A stretch of DNA of 64,000 nt from Corbicula japonica (GCA_038501625.1 JAZAYU010000362.1:124001-188000); one strand, 5' to 3'. Counted from the first letter of the stretch, positions 23,435-35,150 are shown. Numbers and translations: made by a program. Notes: a model not told the origin generated them from the sequence alone.

Positions 23435-25545
23435 AGATAAACTGACAGATGAATACTAACTTTTGTAAATTTTGTACTATATTTACTAAATATGTTATTC
23501 TGAATATAAAGAAAATCGTTTTATTATCAAATGATACAATTTACACGAGAATTGGTTGGATTAATTCATTAAAATTCGGATGCGCATTTCACGGTACGAA
23601 AAATCTAAGGGGAACAACTTGTGTTTACCGATGACGTCATTGGATCGCAGTTCGCTATTATGGGAATCTGTCGCGTATAGTTTAACATAGTAAATGTGAC
23701 AGTAACGTTATCCTGTGTCTGTAACTTTGCTAGTATATGAATTTTTGCATTTCCACATAATTTTTGCAAACACTAAATATCAACTCCGATGCTGCTGCCT
23801 TATTCGATCGGCATTCGAAACTCTTTAATATTGTCTTTGTACAAGCACGTAAGATTTAAAGGCTAATAGTATTAACGGGGGATATAATACTGATTCGCAT
23901 TATATTTACACGAGTTATGCATGTCCAATATAATGCCACATGTTAAGATACTTATCGTGGTCCGGTTCCAATTTTTCCAAAACACAAGTAGTCCGATTAT
24001 GACGATTCAATATCTTAAAATCACAGCTACGGAAACCATATATCCCATGTAGCCATTTCGGCGGATAAAAGTGCAAGCATTTTTAATTGGACAAGCAATA
24101 AAATGTAGATGTACGATCAAATTATATTTAACTTACAATTTTATTTAGCGTTTATGCATGCTGATCATGCGAAAATTGACTAAAACCGTTCCGTCGATAT
24201 ATCCTTGCGGGGATGGTTCTTAGTCATTGCGTTCGCTAAAACGGTTGTTTTGGGCTGAGTAATAAAATAATATACTATTTTCATTTTGTTAAGTAAATAC
24301 ATGTCCGTCTTGGCTTATTATATAGCGAACTGCATAGAATATTTAGAATACATTTAAAAAACACGAAGATATGCCTAAATATTGGGTAACCCCGTCACTT
24401 CCCCTTTTATATCCGCCTATGGCTATATGGACAAGAATATTAATAATTCTGCGCTTAGCAAATAGGCGATTTACACACAAATGTCTAAATGTGTTGCTAT
24501 CCTAAATCTGGTTTTAAATGACAACGATACAGACCTCGAATAGTCTCTGTATTGTTTTAGTAAAAAAGGCGTATTAAGAATATGCATTTCAGAAATACTC
24601 GTAAATCCTTCGCGCACAGCCACGAAGTAAAGATGTAAAGAAAGCATTTTTTTTTAATTTGCTCTAATCAAGACAAATAATCATGTTAATTGATAATAGC
24701 GCAAGGTACTTGTCCCTGTTCTGCTTTACTGGTTCGGTGAAACGCCTGTGATCTATGCCGCTAGCTATCTGGGACCTCTGCCGGCAACGCTCTAGAATTA
24801 CATGATATACTGGCCCCAGTCCCCAAATCACTGATTTAATCAGTGCATCCGGTGATCAAACGACTTGTGACATATGCCGCGCAGTCTAAAGCCGCGGGAA
24901 GCAGGAAGTATTCGAACACGTGTCATGTATATCACCTATGGCCGATAATCCCTCGATATCGCGTCAATTAATTTTATGAAAGTATGTGAAGTTTTGTATT
25001 CCAATATTATCGCAAGAATTTATTTATAATTATATAAATTTAGTGACATGAATTACATAGCCGTTTTCCAGCGAATTTTTAACGAAATGATTGGTACTGA
25101 TGTTGTCCTATATTCATTCTTGATCCCACTCCAGAAAATAAAAAGAGTAATCTCAATGGTAAATACTGCAATGCCAGTCTATTTTTTGTTGGGCAAGTAC
25201 TACTTGATAAGATATTTGCAAAATCCCGTAAAAATTCAGAGAAATTGTGTAAACCAGTATTACTGTACATATTTCCTGAAACATTTTACACACGAATAAG
25301 CCTTCACGTCATACGCACCGATGGTATTTAATATATTTATAATATTTAAGTCTCAAGCTACTGTTGTTACCAAATTATAAAATAATTGATTTAAGTAATG
25401 CAAAAAAATCTTTTTTTGTCTTCAGTACAGGTCTAGGTGTGGCATAACTTACTAACGTTTTGGTGACGTATTTACATTTCTCATGTATCTAAAGTAATAT
25501 AGTCGACAACGCTCGGATTGAAAACATTTACGAAAACAAATTGGC

Positions 25546-25579
<34 letters not shown>

Positions 25580-26042
25580 TTGATAAAAAAAACAATGCCT
25601 ATATTAATCGTGTTTGTAGATATGCGAACCTTTATCGGGACAATAGGTCTTTGCCTACAGCCCTTTCCTTTTTCATATTTCAACCGAAATTTTCTGTATT
25701 CTCCTTCGACTATCAAAAGTAGCTAATTGGCTTGATTGTATCAATCAATCACAGCAAAAATATCCATTGTCATTAAAATTTATCATCAAATCATTGTAAA
25801 AATAATCAAATAAGTGTACTATTTACACTATCGTTCACACGCGCGAAAGATCCAATGACGTCATCGATATTAAGCTCCGCCCAGTCCGAAATTCTAGTGA
25901 TATTTGGAGCGCTGAATTTGTGGATGTCAATGCTAATTTATGGCGTTTTTTGTGCATGAAATCGATTTATTTATATGAGATATTGGTAATTACACAAATT
26001 GCAAAGTATTTTGTTGGAAACTAAGCATGTGTCAGTTTATCT
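23435..26042. mobile_element. TTAA-flanked DNA transposon (non-autonomous)
   Basis: 2608 bp. Termini AGATAAACTGACAGATG and CATGTGTCAGTTTATCT are inverted repeats, with TTAA directly outside each (23431-23434 and 26043-26046). A second inverted match lies further in: GATGACGTCATTGGATC near 23630 and GATCCAATGACGTCATC near 25848. The outside flanks rejoin into sequence that matches the neighbouring array unit (GGGCC-AC, then AATGTTGGTAAAGG), which confirms an insertion. TTAA duplications fit piggyBac or Kolobok families. Only short frames occur inside and no transposase was recognised. An ATT run (about 25546-25577) lies in the interior. Confidence 0.82.
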
Positions 26043-26049
26043 TTAAATA

Positions 26050-29000
26050 ATGTTGGTAAAGGTTCTCTTCACAATACTCAAAACGTAATATCTAAGGTCT
26101 AGTCGCATTAGTTTCAGAGAAAAATGATTATTTATGTTTTCCTATATAAATCAATGTAAATAAGAGAACCCTGGGGCGTGGCCAATTTTGGCCCGGGGGA
26201 CATAATTTGAACAAACTTGGTAAGTATCCACTAGACAATGCTACATACCAAATATCTAAGCTTAAGGCATTGAGGTTTCCAGTAAGAAGATTTTTAAAAA
26301 TTGCCTTTTTACATATTAAGGGCCCCCGGGGCAGGGCCAATATTGACCCCAGGGCCAACTTTTAAACAATGTTGGTAAAGGGTCTCTTCACAATACTCAA
26401 CACCAAATATCTAAGGTCTAGTCCTATTAGTTTTGGATAAAAATGATTTTTCATGCTTTCCTATATAAATCAATGTAAACTAAGAGAACCCTGGGGTGTC
26501 GCCAATTTCGGCCCAGGGGACATAATTTGAACAAACTTGGTAGACATCCACTAGACAATGCTACATACCAAATATGTAAGCTTAAGGCATTGAGGTTTCC
26601 AGTAGGAAGATTTTTAAAGTTTTCCTTTTTTACATATTTAGGGCCCCCAGGACAGGGCCAATTTTGACCCCAGGGCCAACATTTAAACAACGTGGGTAAA
26701 GGGTCTCTTCACAAAACTCAAACCAAATATCTAAGGTCTAGTCCTATTAGTTTCGGAGAAAAATGATTTTCCATGTTTTTCCTATATAACTATATGTAAA
26801 CCAAGAGAACCCTAGGGCATGACAGATTTTGGCCAAGGGGACATAATTTGAACAAATTTAGTAGACATCCATTAGACAATGCTACTTACAAAATATCTAA
26901 GCTGTACGCATTGTGGTTTGTGAGAAGAAGCTTTTTAAAGATTTCCTATATAAGTCTATGTAAAATGAAGTGACCCCTGGGGCAGGGCCAATTTTGACCC
27001 CAGGGAAATAATTTGAACAATCTTTGTAGAGTTCCACTAGAGGGTACTAAATGCCAAATATCTAAGCTCTAGGCCTTGTGGTTTCAGACAAGAAGATTTT
27101 TAAAGTTTTTCCTATATAAGTCTATATAAAATGAAGTGACCCCTGGGGCGGGGCCAATTTCGACCCCAGGGAAATAATTTGAACAATCTTTGTAGAGTAC
27201 CACTAGAGGATGCTTAATGCCAAATATCTAAGCTCTAGGCCTTGTGGTTTCAGACAAGAAGATTTTTAAAGTTTTTCCTATACAAGTCTATAAAAAATGA
27301 AGTGACCCCTGGGGCGGGGCCAATTTTGACCCCAGGGAAATAATTTGAACAATCTTTGTAGAGTTCCACTAGAGGGTGCTAAATGCCAAATATCTAAGCT
27401 CTAGGCCTTGTGGTTTCAGACAAGAAGATTTTTAAAGTTTTTCCTATATAAGTCTATGTAAAATGAAGTGACCCCTGGGGCGGGGCCAATTTTGACTCCA
27501 GGGAAATAATTTGAACAATCTTTGTAGAGTTCCACTAGAGGGTGCTAAATGCCATATATCTAAGCTCTAGGCCTTGTGGTTTCAGACAAGAAGATTTTTA
27601 AAGTTTTTCCTATATAAGTCTATATAAAATGAAGTGACCCCTGGGGCGGGGACAATTTTGACCCCAGGGAAATAATTTGAACAATCTTTGTAGAGTTCCA
27701 CTAGAGGGTGCTAAATGCCAAATATCTAAGCTCTAGGCCTTGTGGTTTCAGACAAGAAGATTTTTAAAGTTTTTCCTATATAAGTCTATGTAAAATGAAG
27801 TGAGCCCTGGGGCGGGGCCAATTTTGACCCCAGGGAAATAATTTGAACAATCTTTGTAGAGTTCCACTAGAGGGTGCTAAATGCCAAATATCTAAGCTCT
27901 AGGCCTTGTGGTTTCAGACAAGAAGATTTTTAAAGTTTTTCCTATATAAGTCTATATAAAACGAAGTGACCCCTGGGGCGGGGCCAATTTTGACCCCAGG
28001 GAAATAATTTGAACAATCTGTGTAGAGTACCACTAGAGGATGCTTAATGCCAAATATCTAAGCTCTAGGCCTTGTGGTTTCAGACAAGAAGATTTTTAAA
28101 GTTTTTCCTATATAAGTCTATGTAAAATGAAGTGACCCCTGGGGCGGGGCCAATTTTGACCCCAGGGAAATAATTTGAACAATCTTTGTAGAGTTCCACT
28201 AGAGGGTGCTTAATGCCAAATATCTAAGCTCTAGGCCTTGTGGTTTCAGACAAGAAGATTTTTAAAGATTTTCCTATATAAGTCTATGTAAAATGAAGTG
28301 ACCCCTGGGGCGGGGCCAATTTTGACCCCAGGGAAATAATTTGAACAATCTTTGAAGAGTTCCACTAGAGGGTGCTAAATGCCAAATATCTAAGCTCTAG
28401 GCCTTGTGGTTTCAGACAAGAAGATTTTTAAAGTTTTTCTACAAGTCTATATAAAATGAAGTGACCCCTGGGGCAGGGCCAATTTTGACCCCAGGGAAAT
28501 AATTTGAACAATCTTTGTAGAGTTCCACTAGAGGGTGCTTAATGCCAAATATCTAAGCTCTAGGCCTTGTGGTTTCAGACAAGAAGATTTTTAAAGATTT
28601 TCCTATATAAGTCTATGTAAAATGAAGTGACCCCTGGGGCGGGGACAATTTTGACCCCAGGGAAATAATTTGAACAATCTTTGTAGAGTTCCACTAGAGG
28701 ATGCTAAAGGCCAAATATCTAAGCTCTAGGCCTTGTGGTTTCAGACAAGAAGATTTTTAAAGTTTTTCCTATATAAGTCTATATAAAATGAAGTGACCCC
28801 TGGGGCGGGGCCAATTTTGACCCCAGGGAAATAATTTGAACAATCTGTGTAGAGTACCACTAGAGGATGCTTAATGCCAAATATCTAAGCTCTAGGACTT
28901 GTGGTTTCAGACAAGAAGATTTTTAAAGGTTTTCCTATGTAAGTCTATATAAAATGAAGTGACCCCTGGGGCAGGGCCAATTTTGACCCCAGGGAAATAA

Positions 29001-29935
29001 TTTGAACAATCTTTGTAGAGGAGTTCCACTAGAGGATGCTAAATGCCAAATATCTAAGCTCTAGGCCTTGTGGTTTCAGACAAGAAGATTTTTAAAGTTG
29101 TTCCTATATAAGTCTATGTAAAATGAAGTAACCCCTGGGGCGGGGCCAATTTTGACCCCAGGGAAATAATTTGAACAATCTTTGTAGAGTTCCACTAGAT
29201 GGTGCTAAATGCCAAATATCTAAGCTCTAGGCCTTGTGGTTTCAGACAAGAAGATTTTTAAAGTTTTTCCTATATAAGTCTATATAAAATGAAGTGACCC
29301 CTGGGGCGGGGCAAATTTTGACCCCAGGGAAATAATTTGAACAATCTTTGTAGAGTTCCACTAGAGGGTGCTAAATGCCAAATATCTAAGCTCTAGGCCT
29401 TGTGGTTTCAGACAAGAAGATTTTTAAAGTTTTTCCTATATAAGTCTTTGTAAAATGAAGTGACCCCTGGGGCGGGGCCAATTTTGACCCCAGGGAAATA
29501 ATTTGAACAATCTTTGTAGAGTTCCACTAGAGGGTGCTAAATGCCAAATATCTAAGCTCTAGGCCTTGTGGTTTCAGACAAGAAGATTTTTAAAGTTTTT
29601 CCTATATAAGTCTATGTAAAATGAAGTGACCCCTGGGGCGGGGCCAATTTTGACCCCAGGGAAATAATTTGAACAATCTTTGTAGAGTTCCACTAGAGGA
29701 TGCTAAATGCCAAATATCTAAGCTCTAGGCCTTGTGGTTTCAGACAAGAAGATTTTAAAAGTTTTTCCTATATAAGTCTATATAAAATGAAGTGACCCCT
29801 GGGGCGGGGCCAATTTTGACCCCAGGGAAATAATTTGAACAATCTTTGTAGAGTTCAACTAGAGGGTGCTAAATGCCAAATATCTAAGCTCTAGGCCTTG
29901 TGGTTTCAGACAAGAAGATTTTTAAAGTTTTTCCT
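26050..29935. repeat. Tandem array, about 166-bp units
   Basis: From about 26940 some 18 copies of a 166-bp unit run head to tail: AAGTGACCCCTGGGGCGGGG, then AATAATTTGAACAATCTTTG, then TCTAAGCTCTAGGCCTTGTG. Neighbouring copies differ at only a few sites (TGTAAA or TATAAA; AGAGGGTGC or AGAGGATGC). The first 900 bp hold older, more diverged copies. Each unit carries the inverted pair CCCTGGGGC...TTTTGACCCCAGGG. Confidence 0.92.
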
Positions 29936-30172
29936 TTCGGTTGCCATGGCAACCAGAGTTCTGCATGGAATTGATTTCTTTGAACAACTTTGGAAGAGCT
30001 TCATGCAAGGAACATCCGTGGCAAGTTTCATCAACTTTGGCCCAGGGGTTTAAGAGGAGATGTTGTTTAAAGCAAAAATTGACGACGGACGATGCACGAC
30101 GGACGACGCACGACGGACACAGGGCGATCCTAAAAGCTCACCATGAGCACAAGTGCTCAGGTGAGCTAAAAA

Positions 30173-30599
30173 CACAAGAAACAGTCATCTCTATACTGAG
30201 GGTTTCTACAAACGTTCCCTTCCAGAGAGAAGCAACTAATGGACATTCTTTCTAAAGTTTTTGAAAATCAAACCTGATACTATATGAAATCTTTACCAAA
30301 AGCTGCAAGAATAACTGCTCAATAATGCACGATGCAACAAGATGATCTGGTGGAATAAAATAATTGATGGCAGATAACAAAATAACATTCATCACAAACA
30401 GGAACTATTTCTGAAAATTTAAAGCAGTACAAGGCACTTATTACACAATAGCAGTAAATGATCACATAATCACTTGGCTTAAAGCAATTTGAAATACTAC
30501 TTGCTATATTTTGATGGCATAACAATTATCCAGAACTTCAATATGTCCATTAAGTTTGATTTGTGAATACATAACTATGTACCGTGTTAATTTCTGCTC
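30173..30599. other. Intronic sequence, nothing recognised
   Basis: No supported feature was found. Confidence 0.35.
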
Positions 30600-30752
30600 A
30601 AACATTATGTAGAAGGATCTGCAGTGGCTGCATTTTGGTCAGAAATACATGTAACCTAGAAGCAGACAGTATAGATCCTGATCAGAAGAGGATCTGGTTC
30701 TACACTGTTTGCCCACACAATTATAGTGTATTTATGATCTTAGGGATTAACC
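30600..30752. repeat. Family A fragment next to a splice donor
   Basis: Contains AAGGATCTGCAGTGGCTGCA, ATAGATCCTGATCAGA and GTTCTACACTGTTTGCCCAC, ending TTAGGGATTAA at 30750. That is 23 bp from the donor edge of the MANSC exon. Confidence 0.55.
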
Positions 30753-30773
30753 CATTCCTGTACAGATACTTAC

Positions 30774-31085
30774 TGACAGTCCTGGCGATGATATACACAG
30801 TATCATTATATCTTGATGATGTTTTCTTGACAGGATCACAGGCACTAGGATCATTGTTGTTACACTCGATGATGTAACACTTCTGCTGCGTGTACCAGGC
30901 GACATTACACAGCGGCTTCTCACAGCAACTCAACAAACATGAGGCTACATCACCAGCATCCGTGTCCTCCTCAAAGTATCCCGCGTCTAGCTGGCCCTTT
31001 GGTACTGAACTTACGAACAAAAAGTCTTTCATCACATTTGGAGACAGTGTCTCAGCATCCTGATTACAAATCTGGCCAACACAAC
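30774..31085 (-). CDS. KIAA0319L: KIAA0319-like protein, MANSC domain exon
   Basis: Minus strand, 312 bp (104 codons), acceptor TTTGCAG, donor CA/GTAAGT, phase 1 at both ends. The peptide starts CVGQICNQDAETL and holds the core CLLSCCEKPLCNVAWY, then KCYIIEC, and a final Cys in SACDP followed by VYIIART. The double cysteine followed by C-N-x-A-W is the hallmark of the MANSC (MANEC) domain, found at the N-terminus of KIAA0319, KIAA0319L and LRP11. In this family the domain follows a signal peptide, so a first exon should lie to the right, but I could not identify it. The domain is extracellular or luminal. Confidence 0.83.
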
Positions 31086-31110
31086 CTGCAAACAAAAAAT
31101 AAACATATTT

Positions 31111-31160
31111 TTAACCCTTTACTCTATATATATATGCATTTTTGCAGTATTGGTCCATGC
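31111..31160. repeat. Family A terminus fragment upstream of the MANSC exon
   Basis: TTAACCCTTTACTCTATATA then ATATGCATTTTTGCAG matches a Family A outer end and then diverges. It begins 25 bp from the exon's acceptor edge. Confidence 0.45.
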
Positions 31161-31187
31161 TGGACAGGAACTCATGTAAAGTACTAG

Positions 31188-31895
31188 AACTCCGCGAGTC
31201 GGATGTGTCGCCTGACGAAATTTTTGTAAGTCCACATAAAAAATGTTAATTTTTTTTTTTTGTTGTTGAACAGTTATAAGCAATGTATTTGTACAAAATT
31301 CACATAAAAAAATAACCTTTTAATTGTCTCATTGCAAGAAACATGCACAACAAGTTATGCTCTTGGCAAGAAATGCTCAACAAAAATCAATCAAAGGGGA
31401 ATAACTAACAAACGGAAGAGGTAGAGTTACGGTTCTTGTGCACTGCACTTCGAGTCATTGCAAGAAACATGCATACCAAGTTTGAAGTCATTTGAACATA
31501 TAGTGACAAATTAAGCTCCAGACAAGAAATGCTCTATAAAAATCAATCAAAGGAAATAATTAAAAAATTTTACAAGGTAGAGTTACAATTCTTGTGCATA
31601 GCACTTGCAGTCATTGCCAGAAACATGCATACCAAGTTTGGAGTCATTTGAACCTATGGTGACAAAGTTACGCTCCGGACAAGAAATGCTCTATAAAAAT
31701 CAATCAAAGGGGAATAATTAAAATATGGAAGAAGGTAGAGTTATTGTTCTTGTGCACTGCACTTCCGAGTCATTGCCAGAAACATGCATACCAAGTTTGG
31801 AGTCATTTTGACCTACGGTGACAAAGTTGGGCTCCGGAAACTGCCGCCACCGCAGACAATGTAATCCCTATATGTCGCCTAGTCAGGCGACGCAA
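31188..31895. mobile_element. Short array-bearing element, about 155-bp units
   Basis: GGATGTGTCGCCTGACGAAA at the left is matched at the right by TATGTCGCCTAGTCAGGCGA. Three copies of a unit of about 155 bp lie between (TCAATCAAAGGGGAATAA, GTAGAGTTACGGTTCTTGTG, AAACATGCATACCAAGTTTG). Confidence 0.6.
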
Positions 31896-32500
31896 AAAGG
31901 GGCACAACTCAAAAAATACTGAAACAGGAGTTATCATTCTTATTGTTGCAGATGGCTTTGTTCATGCAGATGATATATTCCTAGGATTAAGTTAATAGGA
32001 CAAGGACTTTTGAAGTTATAGGCAACATTAAGTTTCATATTAAAGTTTCATATTTAAGTCTTTTAAAAGGGGAAAAACTCACTGATAGTAAAACAGGAGT
32101 TATCAATCTTGTTTTTAGAGGGATGGCTTTGTTCATGCAGATGATACATTCCAGGTATAAAGTTAATAGGACAAGGACTTTCAAAGTTATATGCAACATT
32201 AAGTTTCTTATATAAAACTTAAAGCTTCATATTAAAGTCATTTAAAAGGGATATAACTCAAAAAATAGTGAAACAGGAGTTATCATTCTTATTGTCAGAG
32301 ATGGCTTCGTTCATGTAGATGATATATTCCAAGTATTAAGTTAATAGGACAAGTACTTTCAAAGTAATAGGCAACATTAAGTTTCATATTAAAGTTGGGG
32401 GACTACTGGACGACGGCACAGCCGACGACAACGATGACGACAACGACATCGCCGGACAATAGGATCCCTATGTGTCTACCTGCTATCGCAGGCAACACAA
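31896..32500. mobile_element. Adjacent array-bearing element, about 175-bp units
   Basis: Three copies of a unit of about 175 bp (AAACAGGAGTTATCATTCTT, then AGTTAATAGGACAAGGACTT). Then comes a GAC-rich segment (ACTGGACGACGGCACAGCCG, CGATGACGACAACGACATCG) and an end reading TATCGCAGGCAACACAATG. Same plan as the other array elements; the right boundary is approximate. Confidence 0.55.
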
Positions 32501-33540
32501 TGAGTGGAAGTTTGACAGGAACACATGTACAGTATAAGTCCAAGCTTGGTAGGAACTCGTGTACAACTTTGATCCATTTGTTTGAAAGGAAACTCTTGTA
32601 TAACAATGATCCAAGTTTGAAAGGAAACTTGTGTATACTGTAGAACTGGATTTATTCCTGTCGGTTATATTTTCGCTAATACATGTATTCGCGAATCGCT
32701 TGCATGCAAATTCATAAATATTGTGAATATATGATGAGTTTTGATATATCCGATAATAATTATCCAAAAAGAGGCAACTCAAAATAGAACTGTTAATCAC
32801 TTCAAACGCCACATATAATTCCTTTTGGGCCACCATTCATTTATTTGATTTAATTGTTTAAATAAATTTGGCAAATAATATAAATGATTATTTCCTTAAA
32901 TTATGTTAAGGTTTGAGTAATTTATTCTGATACAGGAAACAATATAGCTATTACCAGCGCTGTTTGTTATATTTCACACCTAAACAAAAGGCAGCTTGCC
33001 TAACAATATTATGTTTATTGATAGTTAATAACTTTATATCTAAGCAAGATCAATGGCATTTATCTGCACCATTTGCATGAAATCGTGATCATGATTATAA
33101 ATTATACTTTTATATTTTTGGTTTTGAGTCTGACGGCGTCGCGAATTTATGTTTTTTGACGAAAATCGCGAAATTTTGACCTCGCCAAATTAATGCATTT
33201 TACAGTAACAATGATCCAAGTCTGACCGGAAACTCGAGTACAACAATGATCCAAATTTGACAGGAAACTTGTGTACAACAATGATCCAAGTTTGACAGGC
33301 AACTCGTGTACAACAATGATCCAAGTTTGACCGGAAACTCGAGTACAACAATGATCCAAGTTTGACAGGAAACTCGTGTACAACAATGATCCAAGTTTGA
33401 CAGGAAACTCGTGTACAACAATGATCCAAGTTTGACCGGAAACTCGAGTACAACAATGATCCAAGTTTGACAGGAAACTCGTGTACAAAAATGATCCAAG
33501 TTTGACAGGAAACTCGTGATCAACAATGATCCAAGTTTAC
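32501..33540. repeat. 35-bp minisatellite, split by a MITE
   Basis: About nine near-identical 35-bp units lie at 33205-33535 (TCCAAGTTTGACAGGAAACT, then CGTGTACAACAATGA). Three or four diverged units lie at 32505-32635. Between them is a 572-bp element. The open frames on the minus strand here are repeats of the unit in three frames and not genes. Confidence 0.85.
32636..33207. mobile_element. MITE inserted in the 35-bp minisatellite
   Basis: TACTGTAGAACTGGATTTAT at the left and TTAATGCATTTTACAGTA at the right are imperfect inverted repeats. The minisatellite unit resumes directly on each side with a shared TA. Internal TCGCGAA-type motifs also pair across the element. No coding capacity. 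Confidence 0.65.
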
Positions 33541-33761
33541 ATTAATTATATTCTAAATTACAGGATTCAAAGAAAAAATTGTTCCCCATCTTTTCATAAA
33601 ATGTATTACCTAATCCTCCACTGACCATCGTAAGACATTTCTCATTATCTTGTCAATTTTCATTATTATTTAGGAAGAAAAGCCAATACAATAAATTGAC
33701 AGCTGGTTATTAGAATAGAAGAAAGTGCTGTATTGTGCATGATGAGCAGACCAGGCTCCAC

Positions 33762-33975
33762 AATCACACAACTGAGATTGGAGACCAGTCTCAAATCTCA
33801 AGCATCTTATCGACTGAAATGGTGACTGGTCACCTTTTCTTGGGGCCTGAATGAAAACCAGCCTCAGATCTCAAGCTTCCCATTGGTAAGTACTTTGACA
33901 GATATTAGTTTCAATCAATCAGATTACTGAGATCTGAGACTGGTCTTCATTCTTAGTTACAAGTATATAATCTTG
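33762..33975. repeat. Family B foldback element (diverged, enlarged)
   Basis: CTGAGATTGGAGACCAGTCT at the left and GATCTGAGACTGGTCTTCAT at the right. The centre is expanded to about 90 bp by an extra partial arm (AAAACCAGCCTCAGATCTCA). Confidence 0.6.
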
Positions 33976-34914
33976 GAGCCTGAACATGCTAACACACTAA
34001 ATCAATCTTGGACTGGCATTTTTTTCAATATTGAGCAATTCCATTCATTTCTAATATAAATATCTTGCCCAATGGCAAACATGTTGATCTGGTTGTACAC
34101 TTGTTGCAAGTGATAGTTCAGATGAAACTAGCCTGAGCACAGGCTTCGCGAAATTGCTGAAAACTTTGCCTGACATTCGGTCAGACAAACTTCCAATTCT
34201 TGTCTGACCGAAAGAACTTTTGTCTGACCGAATTTTTTTTCAAGGTTTCTTTAACATTTTAATTCTCTTCTTCTCTTAGATAAAACATCAGTTTAACCAT
34301 ATTGATGGACTCTGTCTGGAATTCAAAACATTCATTACCAAAATCGTCAAAATATCAGAGTCCTTGTCACTCAAAATTTTAATAGAGTAAGTGGAACAGA
34401 ATAATCTGTATTCCACTGGAAGACTATCATGATCAAAACTGGGTATAATTTCTTCAGTGTCATCAAATACTGACTCATCAAAAATAATTTCTCATTTAAA
34501 AGTAACCACGAGCGGCCATTTTTTAACAAACTTTCTCGGCGGGCACTTGGACTCGTACTCCTTTTGTTTTGCTTTTTTTCTTCATCAGGTGTAGTGCCAT
34601 AATTATACCGCAAGAACGCCATTTTCTTTGTCGAAGGTCGCAGATATGGTTAATTTATCTAGAATTTGATTGGAAACTTAAACAGAAACGGAAAGTAAAA
34701 CTCATTTTCAATATTCTCATATTCAAAGGAGAAAGCTTGATAAATCCTGGTATTCATGCCTGACGGATAGACAATTACTCAGTCGTTATCGGTAAATAAA
34801 GGACTGAACTGTGCCGGACATAAGGTCCGGAACCCTGGCAAAAATTATCGGACCGGACTGATTTTTGCCGGACATGTTGGACTGTCCGGCAACTTTCGCA
34901 AAGCCTGGCATTTT
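33976..34914. other. Sequence with a possible decayed coding fragment
   Basis: On the minus strand near 34622-34480 a frame begins MAFLRYNYGTTPDEEKK and runs through SPSARRE before losing coding character. A neighbouring frame resumes with DESVFDDTEEIIPS. This looks like a frameshifted remnant of an unrecognised gene or mobile-element protein. Nearby are repeated TCTGACCGAA and TGCCGGACAT motifs. Confidence 0.3.
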
Positions 34915-35150
34915 AACCAGGTCTTTACTCAATTGCATATGGCTGTTACCCACAAGTGAAAAGTGTACGTCTTATACAGCTAGCATATCCATGTTTTCTG
35001 ATCAGGACCTACTGTTTACCTTTAGCTTAATTAGGTTATTTCTAATCAAGAAGCAAAGTGTAGATCCAGATCAGACGGCATGGGAGTACTGGCTGATCAC
35101 AATCTACTCTGGTCGCACATGTGTTACTGTAATAAGGTTATATAAAGAGT
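34915..35150. repeat. Family A palindromic repeat (degenerate)
   Basis: TCTTTACTCAATTGCATATG, AGTGTAGATCCAGATCAG, GGCTGATCACAATCTACTCT and a decayed right end. Confidence 0.55.

Larger units (their letters stand above)
23357..30172. mobile_element. Large array-bearing element with GCTCACCT/AGGTGAGC ends
   Basis: The left end is CAAGAGGGCCATGATGGCCC followed by GCTCACCTGAG. The right end is GCTCACCATGAGCACAAGTG, CTCAGGTGAGCTAAAAA. The CTCACCTGAG and CTCAGGTGAG motifs are inverted. Most of the body is the 166-bp array (26050-29935). A GACGACGGACGATGCACGAC segment lies before the right terminus. A separate TTAA-flanked element (23435-26042) was inserted near the left end, so the original element was about 4.2 kb. 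A second right end of the same family lies at 56405-56793 and a second left end at 42552. No transposase is visible. Confidence 0.7.

Noticed and set aside
26128..26690. Two similar minus-strand frames (NLNALSLDIWYVALSSG and a relative)
   Set aside because: They fall in old units of the tandem array and are similar only because the units are.
23357..30172. Helitron assignment for the GCTCACC...GGTGAGCTAAAAA element
   Set aside because: The right end has a hairpin followed by CTAA, which is suggestive, but the left end lacks a TC start and carries an inverted motif of its own. No Rep/helicase sequence is present, so only the neutral description was kept.
33147..33526. Three overlapping minus-strand frames of 88-113 codons with repeated NLDHCCTRVS-type sequence
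   Set aside because: They are the 35-bp minisatellite read in three frames; 35 is not a multiple of 3, so every frame stays open by periodicity alone.
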